Source: Bolinopsis microptera (lineage: Eukaryota; Ctenophora; Tentaculata; Lobata; Bolinopsidae). From it: a stretch of 64,000 bases of DNA. A model generated the notes under the pieces. The model made no database searches. It worked only from the letters and a program-made list of their open reading frames with translations, and was not told where the DNA came from. The stretch lies in NCBI RefSeq assembly GCF_026151205.1, contig NC_087073.1, positions 8,967,411-9,031,410 of the forward strand. Reading direction: 5' to 3'. This document shows, piece after piece, positions 51,101 to 61,253 of the stretch. How positions within the stretch are numbered: position 1 is the stretch's first letter; the number at the start of each line of letters is the position of its first letter. The translations under genes and the position numbers were made by a program.

Positions 51101-54100
51101 ATGGACGGGATTACTTTACTGATTGACAACTCCTTGTGTCCAAAACTGAGAAAATGTGGATATGTTAGACGATATAATATTCGATAATTTAGGCTACTCT
51201 AAAGTCTAAGTGCTAGATTAACTTATCACTAATTTTCCTCATCAAAACTTTTGGACAAAACACGTCATGTTAATTATTGTTTAGAGACTGTTTTGAAGAT
51301 ATCTTTAAATAGCACTAGAATGAATATCTTGAACAGTCAAATCGAACGAGAATTATGAAATATAAACATGAATTAGAAAGCACATACTTTTGCAGAGTCT
51401 CAGAAATGCAGAGTAACATTCCCTCCCTAACTTTAGCATTCTTATGATCCATTACCTTTGGCACTATTTCATCCAAAATCGTCTGAAAAGTGATCAATGA
51501 ACGAATGAAGAAAAGAATACCCATGTCAACACATCTACTGATTGCTGCTGTATCTCACTCCCTGTAGCCAACTTCAATTGACAACATTATTCGCCATACT
51601 GTTCAACAACACTTATTATAGTCGCTATACTGATTCAAGTGTGGCAAACCTTTGGAGTTTTGACGTAGCTCATCAAAACTTGTATGAGAGAAGCTGCCTC
51701 TTTTCTTACAGAATCTTTAGTATCTCCTAATCTGTCTATTATAGCAGGAAGCACTGAGAATGGAATTTATGTTATGTGTAAGGAAATAGGCGGGTCACGT
51801 CTAAAATTTGATAAGATTATTAAGAAATAACGTGTGACCATGGAGAATGCACAGATAACGAATAATAAGTGAACAAGATGTGTGAACAGGGAATTAGGAT
51901 GAAAAACGTCGAGTGTGGTGTCTTAAAATGAAAGATACCACGGCCACATTATATATAATACAAGAATCACAACTCGATCAATATAACAACGAAATTAACC
52001 ACCGTTCCAGAATAAAATCAGACAAAACACATGGATTTAACACTTTTTCTTTTTACACAACCGATAACATTAGTTACCCGCATCTATCGTCACTTTGCCG
52101 TTTCCTCTTAAATCAATGAGATGGTTACAATTCTGGCTGTTTTGTCTCCACATGATCCTACAAAATGACAAAATCTCAGAAAATCTGTTCAAAACTTACA
52201 GGTACTGAGGGTTGGAGCTAAATCCTCGCCCATTCGGGTTGCGATCATGGTGATAGCCTTCAAAGCTACCAACGATATCTGAAAAACAACATCACAAAAT
52301 TAAAAATAATAAACTTGCTTAGATCTACGAGTTTTACTTACTTACGGTCTACGTTTCACAGACGATACCTAACTCAGACAAACAATATCTAGTTCAAACT
52401 CATACGGTACACAGACGGTACACACTACACAGACGGTACACAGACGATACTGAGACGAGAAACGAACAGCTGGACACTTCAAGCAGTACTGTCGAGAGAC
52501 TACAAACATTCACGAACTTGAGAGTTTAAACACCGCATACTATCTGTTTTCTTTTTAAGTAACACATCAGTACGGCAAACTATCCAAGTTCTTGTCAATA
52601 ACGAAACTTGAAGCAATCACGTGAAAGAGGAGGAATTGTGCTCTAGATTTGGCAGAGTAACACGATCTCCCTAAAGGCGCCCTACTTCATTTATCAAGAT
52701 TCTGCGAAGTTTCCCGACTTCCGCTTGATCAGGTGGTTGAAGGGGCGTGGTTTTAATGTTCATTGTTACTCATGTGTGTCAAACAAAAGAGTACTTTGAT
52801 TGAATTTATCAGCTCCTTATCACTTCTGCCCACTGTGTGAAAGCAGTGCTTGTTGTTGGTTTTGACGGCCTCAGATCTTGACTCTTCTCATGCTGTGTGA
52901 GCGCTGTGAAGACGATGTGAGACTCGGATCTGGGTCCCGAAATAGCGCTGACATGTTGCGGGACTTCCATCTGTTTCACAACATTTTAACGGTAACACTG
53001 AAGGTGTCACTGGAGGTGACGTTGTCAGGGGGATTCAAATTAACGGCTTGGTATTCGACAGATTATTCCCTGACTGTTCCTATTGAAATGTGGAATGTGA
53101 CTGTACCACTAATTAGACGCGGTTGTATGTGTAGCAGCTCACTAGTAATGTGTAAAGATGTCCAGCATTTTTGGAATCATTTTAACTCTGTCAAATCTTT
53201 AAAGTAGCATCCGAATTTTAGGCCAACATAATGATTCTTAAGCTTGAACTCTTAAAATTCTGTTGAATGTTCAGAGTTGACACGCAGAATATTTCTTATT
53301 TCACTACAGTTTCTGTAATTAATATTCTTCACTTGCTCTCATGAGGCATATGGAAAACATATTCAAGTCGAATTTGATAGCATGATCTACCATGGATCTG
53401 CCATGTTAAATAACGCATCGGTTACTGGTCAATCATGAATCATACAAGTACGCTAAGTTCAGTCAGACATCATTTAACTGTTTTGAAGAGAAGAATTGAA
53501 CAGTTGTATGATCACTTTTGATTATGTTAACATATTATATCCGGTATTTAATGATTTATATGATTAGAATTTGAGAAGCATTATACTGGACTCCGATGAT
53601 GGCAGTGCCACATTAATTAATCATTGTCACAGATTTGGAGAGGGGCCAAACATGGATGATTTGATTAAAATAGGCAAGTATGGTTGAAAATGCTGCCGGT
53701 GGATTAGTTTCTAACTTCCAGTTCCCGTTCCAGTGAAATTGCAAGCTAATTAGAAATACAGGTAGCAATCTGCAGAATCTGGCAATATATATTTTAAATG
53801 CGCTGGGTGTATGAAATTAGAGTGAAGCTGGGGAGTGCAGTCCGAGTGAGCTAATAAAGGTCGTATCAGGGCACAATATAACTACCAGGTTGTCATGGTA
53901 ACTTGAACTTGTTCCAGCACATATTTTATTGCTAAGTCACATTGCCCACCCGGTATTGAGAGTCTACTGATTTTATTTGAAATAAAATATACAACCAATA
54001 CAACTGAGTACATTTTATCACATGATAATGGTTTGATGTTAAAACATATTATCCGTGTAATATCAGTTAAGGAGTAATTAATACACTAATTGGGAATTAA

Positions 54101-54936
54101 TATTAAACCGAGGTTGGTAAAATGGATTTTATGCTATCCGTGATAATTTGGCAACAAATTGCGGTAAAAAAGGGCCAGAATAAATTGGAAAATGTATGAT
54201 GCAATACATGGACTGTTTTTATAAATATGGTGTACAACATTAATCACATGAAACCGTTAATATTAACTACCACTTCCATACTCGCAATGACACGAAATGT
54301 ATTTCGAGCACATGGCTACAGACTGAGTGGGCGCTAAATGACCTGCTCATTTAACGTGTTGTAACTACCAGCCCATGTTATCCAGCTGTTTTTACCAACT
54401 TTTACCGTAATTAACACTATCTCTGGATCTGGTTACAAACAATCGACTCTGTAGCTACAGTAAATACACTGAACGTTCACAGTCTTAACTTTATTAAAAA
54501 CATATAACATTTACTTGTAATCTATTTACATTTTACATGAGGTTCGGATCGGATGAATATGACTATGCAGTTTATATTATGTAAAATAATTCATCCGGTT
54601 ATAACTGAATAAATATCACTACACGTACAAGAGACTGGACAAGGCCTAATTACCATTTCGGTCAACCCAGGTTGAAATTGTAAACAAAACTAACCATTAA
54701 ACAATTGCCATTATAAAAGATAAAGTGTTAGTTGCACAAACCTTGAAGTTAGTTCCGGATATCCATCTAGCAAGACCACCGCACATGGAGTCCCACTGAA
54801 AGGAACTACCGTCGAACACCTCATCGTTAGCTTCTGACAGAACAGTGAGCAGCTCCGAGCTAGCTTCCTGTCTCACGTACAGATCTGAGGACCATACCTG
54901 ATTCTCCAGGTCCTCTAACTTGTCTACTATATTCAT
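20100..54936 (-). CDS. CLASP: CLASP, microtubule plus-end TOG protein
   Basis: Forty exons traced in transcript order: 54742-54936, 52200-52278, 51650-51753, 51388-51482, 50969-51145, 50700-50790, 38012-38147, 35411-35580, 35127-35272, 34813-34948, 34449-34702, 34216-34311, 34017-34096, 33731-33796, 32664-32705, 32198-32311, 31688-31708, 31465-31482, 31040-31186, 30333-30614, 29798-29824, 29471-29734, 28973-29077, 28726-28860, 27912-28580, 27024-27770, 26086-26193, 25883-25918, 25577-25716, 25374-25454, 24674-24742, 23953-24132, 23402-23758, 22645-22749, 22388-22545, 21799-21955, 20992-21381, 20740-20865, 20408-20605, 20100-20150. All phases agree: 6,552 nt, 2,183 aa against about 1,540 in human CLASP1. 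TOG1 about 1-245, TOG2 293-527, Ser/Arg linker 528-1610, third TOG about 1611-1876, C-terminal domain to the end. Signature matches are DLRSQVVREAC and GINDADSDTR. CLASPs stabilise microtubule plus ends, promote rescue and act at kinetochores and the cortex. The 30614 acceptor and the microexons are the least certain parts. Confidence 0.93.
24674..34311 (-). other. CLASP Ser/Arg/Lys-rich linker exons (12-31)
   Basis: Twenty exons encode a disordered basic linker of about 1,080 residues, roughly three times the human one. Nearly all internal exons begin and end in phase 1, so they can be added or skipped without a frame change. It contains [ST]xIP motifs (exon 16), two acidic microexons (17, 18), SGDA-type internal repeats (exon 20), a repeated 'S-x-I-x-P-E-D-V' motif (exons 22-26), an SRE/RSS-rich block (exon 25, 27912-28580) and the acidic-helical LDDIEAARIAAAL (exon 26) that corresponds to the human STSTDLEAAVADAL segment. 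Many Ser-Arg sites suggest regulation by GSK3/CDK-type kinases, as known for CLASP2; that part is inference. Confidence 0.85.
32193..32246 (-). repeat. 27-bp tandem duplication covering a splice donor and an SxIP motif
   Basis: Two 27-bp copies (32220-32246, then 32193-32219 in transcript order) encode Y-A-T-T-N-I-P-S-K and Y-S-T-S-N-I-P. The second ends at the real donor A|GTAAGT (exon end 32198); the first still has A|GTAAAT at the same place but is read as codons Ser-Lys. Both donors would leave phase 1. Confidence 0.85.
34449..35580 (-). other. CLASP TOG2 domain exons (8-11)
   Basis: Four exons encode EEYI-type entry (ENLDEYIKDYNTVN), DDWEKRIVA, MSRAIEKTVKDLRSQVVREA, LSAHVCLRRVIA and SKSPMCRKRAAEYIELIF. 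The segment IKSGINDADSDTR matches the last HEAT repeat of human TOG2 (IKKGIHDADSEAR). TOG2 is the domain credited with rescue and catastrophe suppression in CLASPs. Confidence 0.92.
38132..38246 (-). repeat. 48-bp tandem duplication of branch point, pyrimidine tract and 3' splice site
   Basis: The 48-bp unit is present at 38151-38198 and 38199-38246, with a partial third copy running into exon 7. On the minus strand each full unit reads TACTAAC, a pyrimidine tract and CCCCTGTAG|TCAT. The proximal acceptor starts exon 7 at 38147; the distal one would start it at 38195. Confidence 0.88.
42814..42849. repeat. Perfect 14-bp-stem hairpin
   Basis: ATTCCAGCCGGCTC (42814-42827) and its exact inverse complement (42836-42849) flank an 8-nt loop. 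It stands out in AT-rich intron sequence; nothing shows that it is transcribed as an RNA gene. Confidence 0.85.
44668..45694. repeat. 19-bp minisatellite, about 54 copies
   Basis: The unit CCTGGCTACTGCACTATAC is repeated with almost no divergence. The main variants are C/T in TGYAC, TATATCC for TATACCC, and a longer unit containing CCCGGCCCTGG at about 45087, 45300, 45420 and 45577. The longer units recur with the same neighbours, so higher-order duplication has occurred. Because 19 is not a multiple of 3, all plus-strand frames stay open, giving a meaningless 368-codon frame (44599-45705). Confidence 0.97.
47239..47263. repeat. (GA)n microsatellite
   Basis: About twelve GA units within intron 6 of CLASP. 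Confidence 0.9.
50700..54936 (-). other. CLASP TOG1 domain exons (1-6)
   Basis: Exon 1 begins MNIVDKLEDLENQVW and ends at the DSMCGGLARWISGTNFK helix. Following exons encode ISLVALKAITMIATRMGEDL, LLPAIIDRLGDTKDSVRKEA, MDHKNAKVREGMLLC, KVIPSILELASDNSAPVRDQ and the closing IIQRFDDLFQAG. These are successive HEAT repeats in the order of human CLASP1 TOG1, the RLGD-K-SVR and APVRD turns being most diagnostic. Intron 1 is about 2.5 kb. Confidence 0.92.
52279..54741. other. Intron 1 of CLASP, about 2.5 kb
   Basis: AT-rich. A plus-strand frame at 52878-53207 has no recognisable domain and no splice partners, so it is not called. No other structure was seen apart from short ACACAGACGGTAC repeats around 52404-52450. 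Confidence 0.45.
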
Positions 54937-56218
54937 CTCATGGCAGCTTCCACCTTGCTAAATCTTAGAGATAAGGGGTTAGTTTCTTATTTGGATCGAA
55001 GTTTTAGCAAAAAGACATGATCACAGCTGTACATGATACATATTTCTTGTATATGTGGATTCTATTACTGTGTCATTTTAACATAACATGCTTGTGATTC
55101 AACTTATTTGGAGAATTGATAGTGTAATGGTGCCAATTAAAACAAAATCAATAAGTTCAGAAAGATACACAGAAAATTACAATAGTTTAATTGATCTATC
55201 AATAATACAACACTACTATATAACAAATAATTTGAGGAGGTTCTCTCAAGATGATTTTTAATTCGAAGATTTCAAGAGCCTAAACTGTGTATGATTCGCC
55301 TCTCCAAACAAATCAAAAGTTAATAATACAATCAATGTGATTAGAGTAACAATTAATTAATATAGTGAATAAGTTAAGAATTTATCTCTAATGTGTGTTT
55401 TAAAAAGATAGTGTAAACAAAGAAATAATAATTTTGTGAATATTATATATAATATATACTGCCCGAACTCTAACCGTATTGATAACTGAATTTACAGGCA
55501 TATGAACTACAATCCAATTCAATTCCAGGTACTGCCAGGTACGCATAATATCACAGGGAGCGTATGTGCAACCTACATACCCTCACGTACATTGGAGTAA
55601 ATTGCAGTAATACGACCCAATCTTACTGAGCTTAGATACTAAATTCGAGATTAGAAGAAATAGTAATATAGCTGGAACAACTTCCATTCTAAAACAACCA
55701 CACCCACGATTCTGTGGCTTGATGTTTATTACTAGACGAAATTACAATTTATAAAACTTGCTTATTACAACTTAGTGATTTAAATGTATAGAATAAAACT
55801 AGGATCATTCACAAATTACAGAAGCAGCCTAAGGGGAGAGGGATTTAGAGAAAGTTTTCCTTATTGAAAGTTCTACAAAATTCCTAATTTCTATGCGTTA
55901 AAGTTTACGGACGGGGATATAAATGGGCAAATCTGGCAAACGTAATACGTATTGATTGAACGATCCTTTATGAAGCAAAATTTACAGGTCACCAGGTTAT
56001 CTGCATATCAACGATCAAACACATCAAAACCAACAACATTACATGAAACATAAAACAGATAGATTATCTCGATAAATTTCCTGCCCTTGACACTTAAAAA
56101 CTCACAAAAATAAAACTTTCGTGATAATACTCCCGCAACAACTACAATTTAAATTAATAATTTGTACTAGCATCTAATTTAATTAAAACTATAAACAATG
56201 TTCAAATAAACTCCAAGA
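54937..56218. other. Intergenic between JADE 3' end and CLASP start
   Basis: Both genes are on the minus strand, JADE upstream of CLASP. The 1.3-kb gap should hold the JADE 3' UTR and the CLASP promoter and 5' UTR; no coding sequence or specific element was identified. Confidence 0.5.
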
Positions 56219-58552
56219 TCAGGAGCAATCATAGGCATCATACTTCTGGTTAGGTTTATGGCGTTTAGACGACCTACTTGATCTAACGGGTGAGGTTCCT
56301 CCCACTCTAGAATCATCTTCATCTTTTGACGTGTTTAAACTCCTGGCATTTTCTTTGTTATTTTTAGGAGGTGAAGGAGGAGTGTTGGCCAGAACAAACT
56401 TGTCATCACGATCCTCATCACTTAAATCACAAGATGTTCTCCTACGTTTAGTTGTTGTCTGAGAAGACTCTGATTCTTGTTGAGGAAATGAGAAGACGTG
56501 AGGCGATGTAAACTCAGGAGAGGTAGGAGGTGTGGAGAAGTGGCAGGAGTCGTCTACACTCGACTGGACATCACTTTTATCGCTAAACTCTATCGTGATT
56601 TTGCGAGAAAAGTGTGCTGCCAGTTGTTTCATTTTGTTTATTTTGGACAGCGGTCCCGCCTTCTTTTTCTTTGCTTTTCGTGGAGCTTCAATCCATTCAG
56701 GATCTTCACTGGAATGATAATCAAATGGAATCTTTTTGGAATCAGATTGATCTGAAACGTCCTCATTTTTCAAAATAACTTCATGAGCAACCAGCGAGTT
56801 TTCATCGTCTTTAAAACTATAAACATCAATGGGCTTTTGGTTTACAGGAGATAAAAAGACTTTCGATATGGATGATTGAGAAATGTTTAGATCACTATCC
56901 TCACCACTCGATGCAGTTGAATAACTATTTGAATTTGAGTTCCGAGCAAAAGACGCTGGCGATAAACTAAACTTGAGAAGAGATGCCGGAAGCTGCTTTC
57001 CCTCTTTAAAACAGCATTCAATTACTGAAAACACCGAATTAAGCACACGTTTCTTGAGGCGCTCTCGTCTTTCTGACATATGAACCAAGACTCTTGCTCG
57101 TTCCAGATCTTGGCGAAGTGAAACAAGTTTTAAAAACGGATCCAACTCATTGTTCTCTGCGTCATTATTCAGTTTTGATGACTTTTCTACAAGGTCACTC
57201 AATGGTGGTAAACTGATAGAGGGATTATTTCCGTTCAGTTTTCGTTTTTCTTTCCAATAGTCAAAAGCAAATTGGATTATACTGACATTGAAATCAAGAG
57301 CTGTAGACACATCTAAAACATCGACATATTCGTAGAATTCACTCAAAAGAGTTCTTGCTATTTTCGTCTGATTGCTGTAAAGAGGGTTCAGTTTATCTTT
57401 CCTGCACAACGGTAGCACAATAGAGTTCATAGAGGAAGGTTCTCGAAACTTTTCTGACGAGTGCTTCAGACAGTAAGCAAAGTTTTCAACAATCTCTGGC
57501 TCCTCGGGAGTGCCATAAGTTGTCATCATATGAGATCTATTTGAGTAAGCACATGAGGGATGGAAGGGCACAAAACAACCTTTCATAGAACACTGGATAC
57601 AAGCCCCTACTCTTTCTTGACAAAAGCAACATGACAACGACCACCGATTTGTGGGAATTTGTTTGATTTTCGTTATCGGTTCCATCTTTTCGATATTTCC
57701 AAATCCTACTTCAGGTATCCACAGTGCACAAAATATATGAACCCATTCTCCCTGCTGGGCCAGTTTAAAGGCACCTTCTCCCTGCATACACAGTAAACAC
57801 ACAGGAGTGGAGCAGTCTGCTTTACAAGGCGCACAGTACCACTCTCCTTTTGGGATTTTAGGGACGCCATAGCAGCTTTGATGAACACATATGTTACAGT
57901 TGTCACAGAAAATCATATCATTGTCAGGTTCACTATAAATATCTTTGCATACCTCACAGTACACTGAATCATCATACTGTATGCTGTATGTTATGTTCTC
58001 TTGGTATTTTGTAAACATATTGACGTGGCAAAGAGTGTCAAGATAAGTGAAGATAACTTCAAAGTCAATTTCAGTAATATTGTCTTTAGAGTCTTCTACA
58101 GAGTTGATTGAAGCTAGAAATGAAATGTCGTCTTCGTCCATATCATAGAGTGGTTCAGGAACTTTCCCATTCATCACTTCATCTATCACATCAGCTTCAG
58201 GCTGCCATTTGTAATAACTCTCAGGCAAGGTCCAAATGTTGTCCTCATTTGAGCTTTCAAGCAGCTTAAAATCTGGCTTTGGTAAGCTTACTATATCAAC
58301 GGGAACCTGGACTCCTTTATCATATTCCTGTTTCCATGCATCTGCAATCTTTATGAAATGATCATCAAGAACCTGCTGGTCAGGTATCTTCATGGCTGTT
58401 ATAAAATCTGTCCGATACATTTCTACAGGTTTGGTCTCTTGGTTCCAGGTGTTGTTAAATATCTTTTTGCTGTCTTCCCAACACAAGTTGAAGGCACCAG
58501 ATTTCTTGGTTTGTCCATGGTTATTGTTACTTGTAACAAATTCATTGGTCAT
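56219..58552 (-). CDS. JADE: JADE family PHD-finger protein, single-exon reading frame
   Basis: 777 aa from ATG at 58552, which directly follows an ATTTCAGT acceptor-like sequence, so a 5' UTR intron may precede it; the frame stays open 19 codons further upstream. Domains: an EPL1-like segment (about 45-85; MYRTDFITAMK, YDKGVQVPV); a canonical C4HC3 PHD (about 197-245; CEVCKDIYSEPDNDMIFCDN, HQSCYGVPKIPKGEWYCAPC); a zinc knuckle and extended PHD (about 250-370; CALWIPEVGFGNIEKMEPIT, CSMKGCFVPFHPSCAY); then the coiled segment FAFDYWKEKRKLNGN and LRQDLERARVLVHMSERRER typical of JADE. The C terminus is Ser/Pro-rich and basic. JADE proteins scaffold HBO1-ING4/5-MEAF6 and direct histone H4 acetylation. 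BRPF is the nearest alternative, but no bromodomain or PWWP follows. The absence of introns contrasts with the neighbouring genes. Confidence 0.92.
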   Translation of the reverse strand: MTNEFVTSNNNHGQTKKSGAFNLCWEDSKKIFNNTWNQETKPVEMYRTDFITAMKIPDQQVLDDHFIKIADAWKQEYDKGVQVPVDIVSLPKPDFKLLESSNEDNIWTLPESYYKWQPEADVIDEVMNGKVPEPLYDMDEDDISFLASINSVEDSKDNITEIDFEVIFTYLDTLCHVNMFTKYQENITYSIQYDDSVYCEVCKDIYSEPDNDMIFCDNCNICVHQSCYGVPKIPKGEWYCAPCKADCSTPVCLLCMQGEGAFKLAQQGEWVHIFCALWIPEVGFGNIEKMEPITKIKQIPTNRWSLSCCFCQERVGACIQCSMKGCFVPFHPSCAYSNRSHMMTTYGTPEEPEIVENFAYCLKHSSEKFREPSSMNSIVLPLCRKDKLNPLYSNQTKIARTLLSEFYEYVDVLDVSTALDFNVSIIQFAFDYWKEKRKLNGNNPSISLPPLSDLVEKSSKLNNDAENNELDPFLKLVSLRQDLERARVLVHMSERRERLKKRVLNSVFSVIECCFKEGKQLPASLLKFSLSPASFARNSNSNSYSTASSGEDSDLNISQSSISKVFLSPVNQKPIDVYSFKDDENSLVAHEVILKNEDVSDQSDSKKIPFDYHSSEDPEWIEAPRKAKKKKAGPLSKINKMKQLAAHFSRKITIEFSDKSDVQSSVDDSCHFSTPPTSPEFTSPHVFSFPQQESESSQTTTKRRRTSCDLSDEDRDDKFVLANTPPSPPKNNKENARSLNTSKDEDDSRVGGTSPVRSSRSSKRHKPNQKYDAYDCS

Positions 58553-58627
58553 ACTGAAATATGAGTTTGTTAAATATTTCAGCATTTTAATAAAACATAA
58601 CTGCATCACTTTACCTTTGGATAGTTA

Positions 58628-59146
58628 GGAAGAAAATCCATACTTAGCTCGTTCTACAGAGTTGGCACACTTGGCAATGATAACCATGATAGAGTCAAGC
58701 AATACCTACATAACATCCGTAGGCGTAGAAGAGTACAGAGCATTACCTTGGTTGGTGATTTGAATATGCCCCAGGTCAGATGGGATGAGGGCTCCTCCTC
58801 TGTTCCTATTGAACAAGCATTCATTGATACGTTTAATGATTTATCTTTACAGCAGCTGGTAACAGACCCTACACATTACAGGGGAAATGTTCTAGATGTA
58901 GTTTTGACGGATAAGCCAGAAATTATATCAGAATTAATTGTTGACAGTAAACATGGTATTTGTGGGTCGGATCACTATGCGATAAGATTTGACATAAGAC
59001 TTAACGCTAGAAAGAAAAAGTCTACCAAACGAAAAATCTATAGCTTCAAAAGGGCCAATTGGACCAATTTAAATAATGCACTGAATTCTGAAAACTGGGA
59101 ACATCTACTAAGTGGAAAACCAGTCGAAGAGGCCTGGTCAGTTTTT
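58628..59146 (+). pseudogene. Retrotransposon endonuclease fragment
   Basis: The C-terminal part of an APE-like endonuclease: GDLNMP (the catalytic Asp/Asn strand) and SDH (catalytic Asp-His). The N-terminal catalytic part is missing. The frame is lost at the T5 run 59142-59146 and reaches a stop at 59173, so it is disconnected from the reverse transcriptase. Confidence 0.8.
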
Positions 59147-61214
59147 CAATACTATTTTCACTTCTCATTGTAATTCACATATTCCTAAGATATCTGTCTC
59201 CGATGAATTTCAACCCCCATGGTTTGACTCAGATGTCTTTGATTTATGTAGAAAAAAGGAGCGACTACATGACGAATGGAAACAGTCTTCTAATCCAAAA
59301 AAATATTTAAAATTTTCCAAAGCTAGGAGGGATTTTAAAAATCTCGTTGATGCAAAATTGGACGCAAACTTTGAAGATGATGATAACAGAAATCTCATTA
59401 ACAAAAAGTTCTGGTCTTTTGTGAAATCTAAATCAAACTCTAATCGCATTCCTGAAACAGTCAGCTACAATGGTTGCCTACGGTCCGATCCGCAGGGACA
59501 GTGTGAGTTATTCAATAAATATTTTAACGAACAGTTTACAGAGGGTAGTGATTATGATATAAATATCGACTTTTCCAGTGACCGTGATTTTCAGGTCAAT
59601 TTCGACACTTGTAAAATCAAAGGTTTACTTGAAAATATTGATCCAAGTAAAGCGCAAGGGGCCGACAATATCCATGGAAGAATTTTAAAGTACTGTTCAG
59701 TGAGCCTGTCTAAGCCTCTTGCCATCCTTTTTGAAGCCTCTTATAAAACCGGATGTATTCCAGCAGATTGGAAAATGGCAAACGTTGTTCCAGTTCATAA
59801 AAAAGGCTCTAAAATTGAAGTTAACAACTATAGGCCAATCTCTCTGACAAGCATTATTATGAAAATTTACGAAAAAGTAATCCGGGATGAATTGCTCAAT
59901 CGATGTGAACATCTTATTGATCAACGTCAACATGGTTTTATGAATAGGAAATCATGTACAACTCAGCTAGTAAATTTCTGTGACAGCTTAGCCCTATCTC
60001 TCAATGACAATGTTCGCACTGACATAATATACTTTGATTTCCAAAAAGCTTTTGATTCTGTCAACCACGACATAATTCTGTTGAAGCTCAAAGAACAATA
60101 TAACATTGATGCATCTCTACTGAGATTCTTCAAGTGCTACCTTGAAAACAGATACCAAAGGGTTGTCATTGGAAATAAAATGTCTGCTCCCTGTCAGGTT
60201 AGATCAGGTGTCCCCCAGGGCTCAATTTTAGGGCCTACTTTATTTATACTTTTTCTTAATGACATTACAGAGGATTTGTCACCGGAAACAAATATAACCA
60301 TGTATGCTGATGATACAAAAATATGGCGTAGAATCACGTCCCAGGATGACCATTGGCTGCTCCAGCGGGATATTAACAGTCTTCAAAATTGGGCTCATCA
60401 TAATAAGATGGTGTTTCACCCCTCAAAAAGTCACGTTCTTTCTATTACCCGAGCATATTCTATGAATCGTAGTGTTAATTTTGTGTACTCAATGAATGAA
60501 ACGGCTATCGAATACACAGACATTGAAAAAGATCTTGGAGTTCATATCAATAGTAAGTTAGATTGGTCACATCACTGTGATATGATATACTCTAAGGCTA
60601 GTCAGAGGTTAGGCCTTCTAAAAAGAACATGTTACTTCACCAAGAACACTAAAAAACGTCGGGCCTTCTATCTATCTCAGGTTAGAAGTCATTTCGAACA
60701 CTGCACAATTGTCTGGCGGCCTCATTCAGAAACCTCGGTGGAGAAACTTGAATCGATACAAAAAAGAGGTATCAAGTGGATCCTTAATGATATTTACTTG
60801 AGCCTTAGGGACAAAAAAAGGTATTTCATAGCGTGTAAGGAACTAAATATCCTTCCACTCTCGGTAAGGTTTGATTACAAGGATATATTATATTTTCATA
60901 ATATTTTTTATGACATATCAGTTGTGACATTTCCACCTTACTTACGACGTTTCATGGGAAGTAGGTTAAGGCGATCACATCTAGACGATCTCAGTATGAT
61001 TAGTGACATTTCTCCTCAAGTTCCACAAAACCTTACGTCAAGCCAGACCAGATGTTCAGGCATATCTAAGTCTTACTTTTACAGAGCGCACATTCTTTGG
61101 AATAAACTCCCTTATAAATTAAGGGAAATCTCAAGGCCATCCGTGTTTAAAACCCATTTAATTAAGTACCTCTGGACAGTTCTAAACGACCATATAACAT
61201 CTTCTGACAGTTAA
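59112..61214 (+). CDS. Retrotransposon reverse transcriptase
   Basis: An open frame of up to 700 codons; the sequence homologous to the element begins near 59147, after the frameshift, so the ATG at 59112 is probably not a real start. Motifs in order: MANVVPVHKKG and NNYRPISLTSIIMKIYEKVI (fingers), HGFMNRKSCTTQL, IIYFDFQKAFDSVNHD (first catalytic Asp), SGVPQGSILGPTLFILFLND, MYADDTKIWR (catalytic YADD), MVFHPSKSHVLSI and EKDLGVHINSKLDWSHH, then a thumb and C-terminal region. All catalytic residues are present. No RNase H domain was seen. The order fits Jockey-superfamily elements (Jockey, CR1, L2); the clade needs a tree. Confidence 0.9.
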   Translation: MENQSKRPGQFFNTIFTSHCNSHIPKISVSDEFQPPWFDSDVFDLCRKKERLHDEWKQSSNPKKYLKFSKARRDFKNLVDAKLDANFEDDDNRNLINKKFWSFVKSKSNSNRIPETVSYNGCLRSDPQGQCELFNKYFNEQFTEGSDYDINIDFSSDRDFQVNFDTCKIKGLLENIDPSKAQGADNIHGRILKYCSVSLSKPLAILFEASYKTGCIPADWKMANVVPVHKKGSKIEVNNYRPISLTSIIMKIYEKVIRDELLNRCEHLIDQRQHGFMNRKSCTTQLVNFCDSLALSLNDNVRTDIIYFDFQKAFDSVNHDIILLKLKEQYNIDASLLRFFKCYLENRYQRVVIGNKMSAPCQVRSGVPQGSILGPTLFILFLNDITEDLSPETNITMYADDTKIWRRITSQDDHWLLQRDINSLQNWAHHNKMVFHPSKSHVLSITRAYSMNRSVNFVYSMNETAIEYTDIEKDLGVHINSKLDWSHHCDMIYSKASQRLGLLKRTCYFTKNTKKRRAFYLSQVRSHFEHCTIVWRPHSETSVEKLESIQKRGIKWILNDIYLSLRDKKRYFIACKELNILPLSVRFDYKDILYFHNIFYDISVVTFPPYLRRFMGSRLRRSHLDDLSMISDISPQVPQNLTSSQTRCSGISKSYFYRAHILWNKLPYKLREISRPSVFKTHLIKYLWTVLNDHITSSDS

Positions 61215-61253
61215 ACAATTTACCTAAACTTTCACGATGATCAGACACACAAA

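Noticed and set aside
52878-53207. 109-aa plus-strand frame in CLASP intron 1
   Set aside because: No homologous motif or splice partners; kept as unassigned.
59112-59146. ATG at 59112 as a genuine retrotransposon ORF start
   Set aside because: The codons before about 59147 are out of frame with the homologous endonuclease sequence; the frame was entered by the T-run shift.
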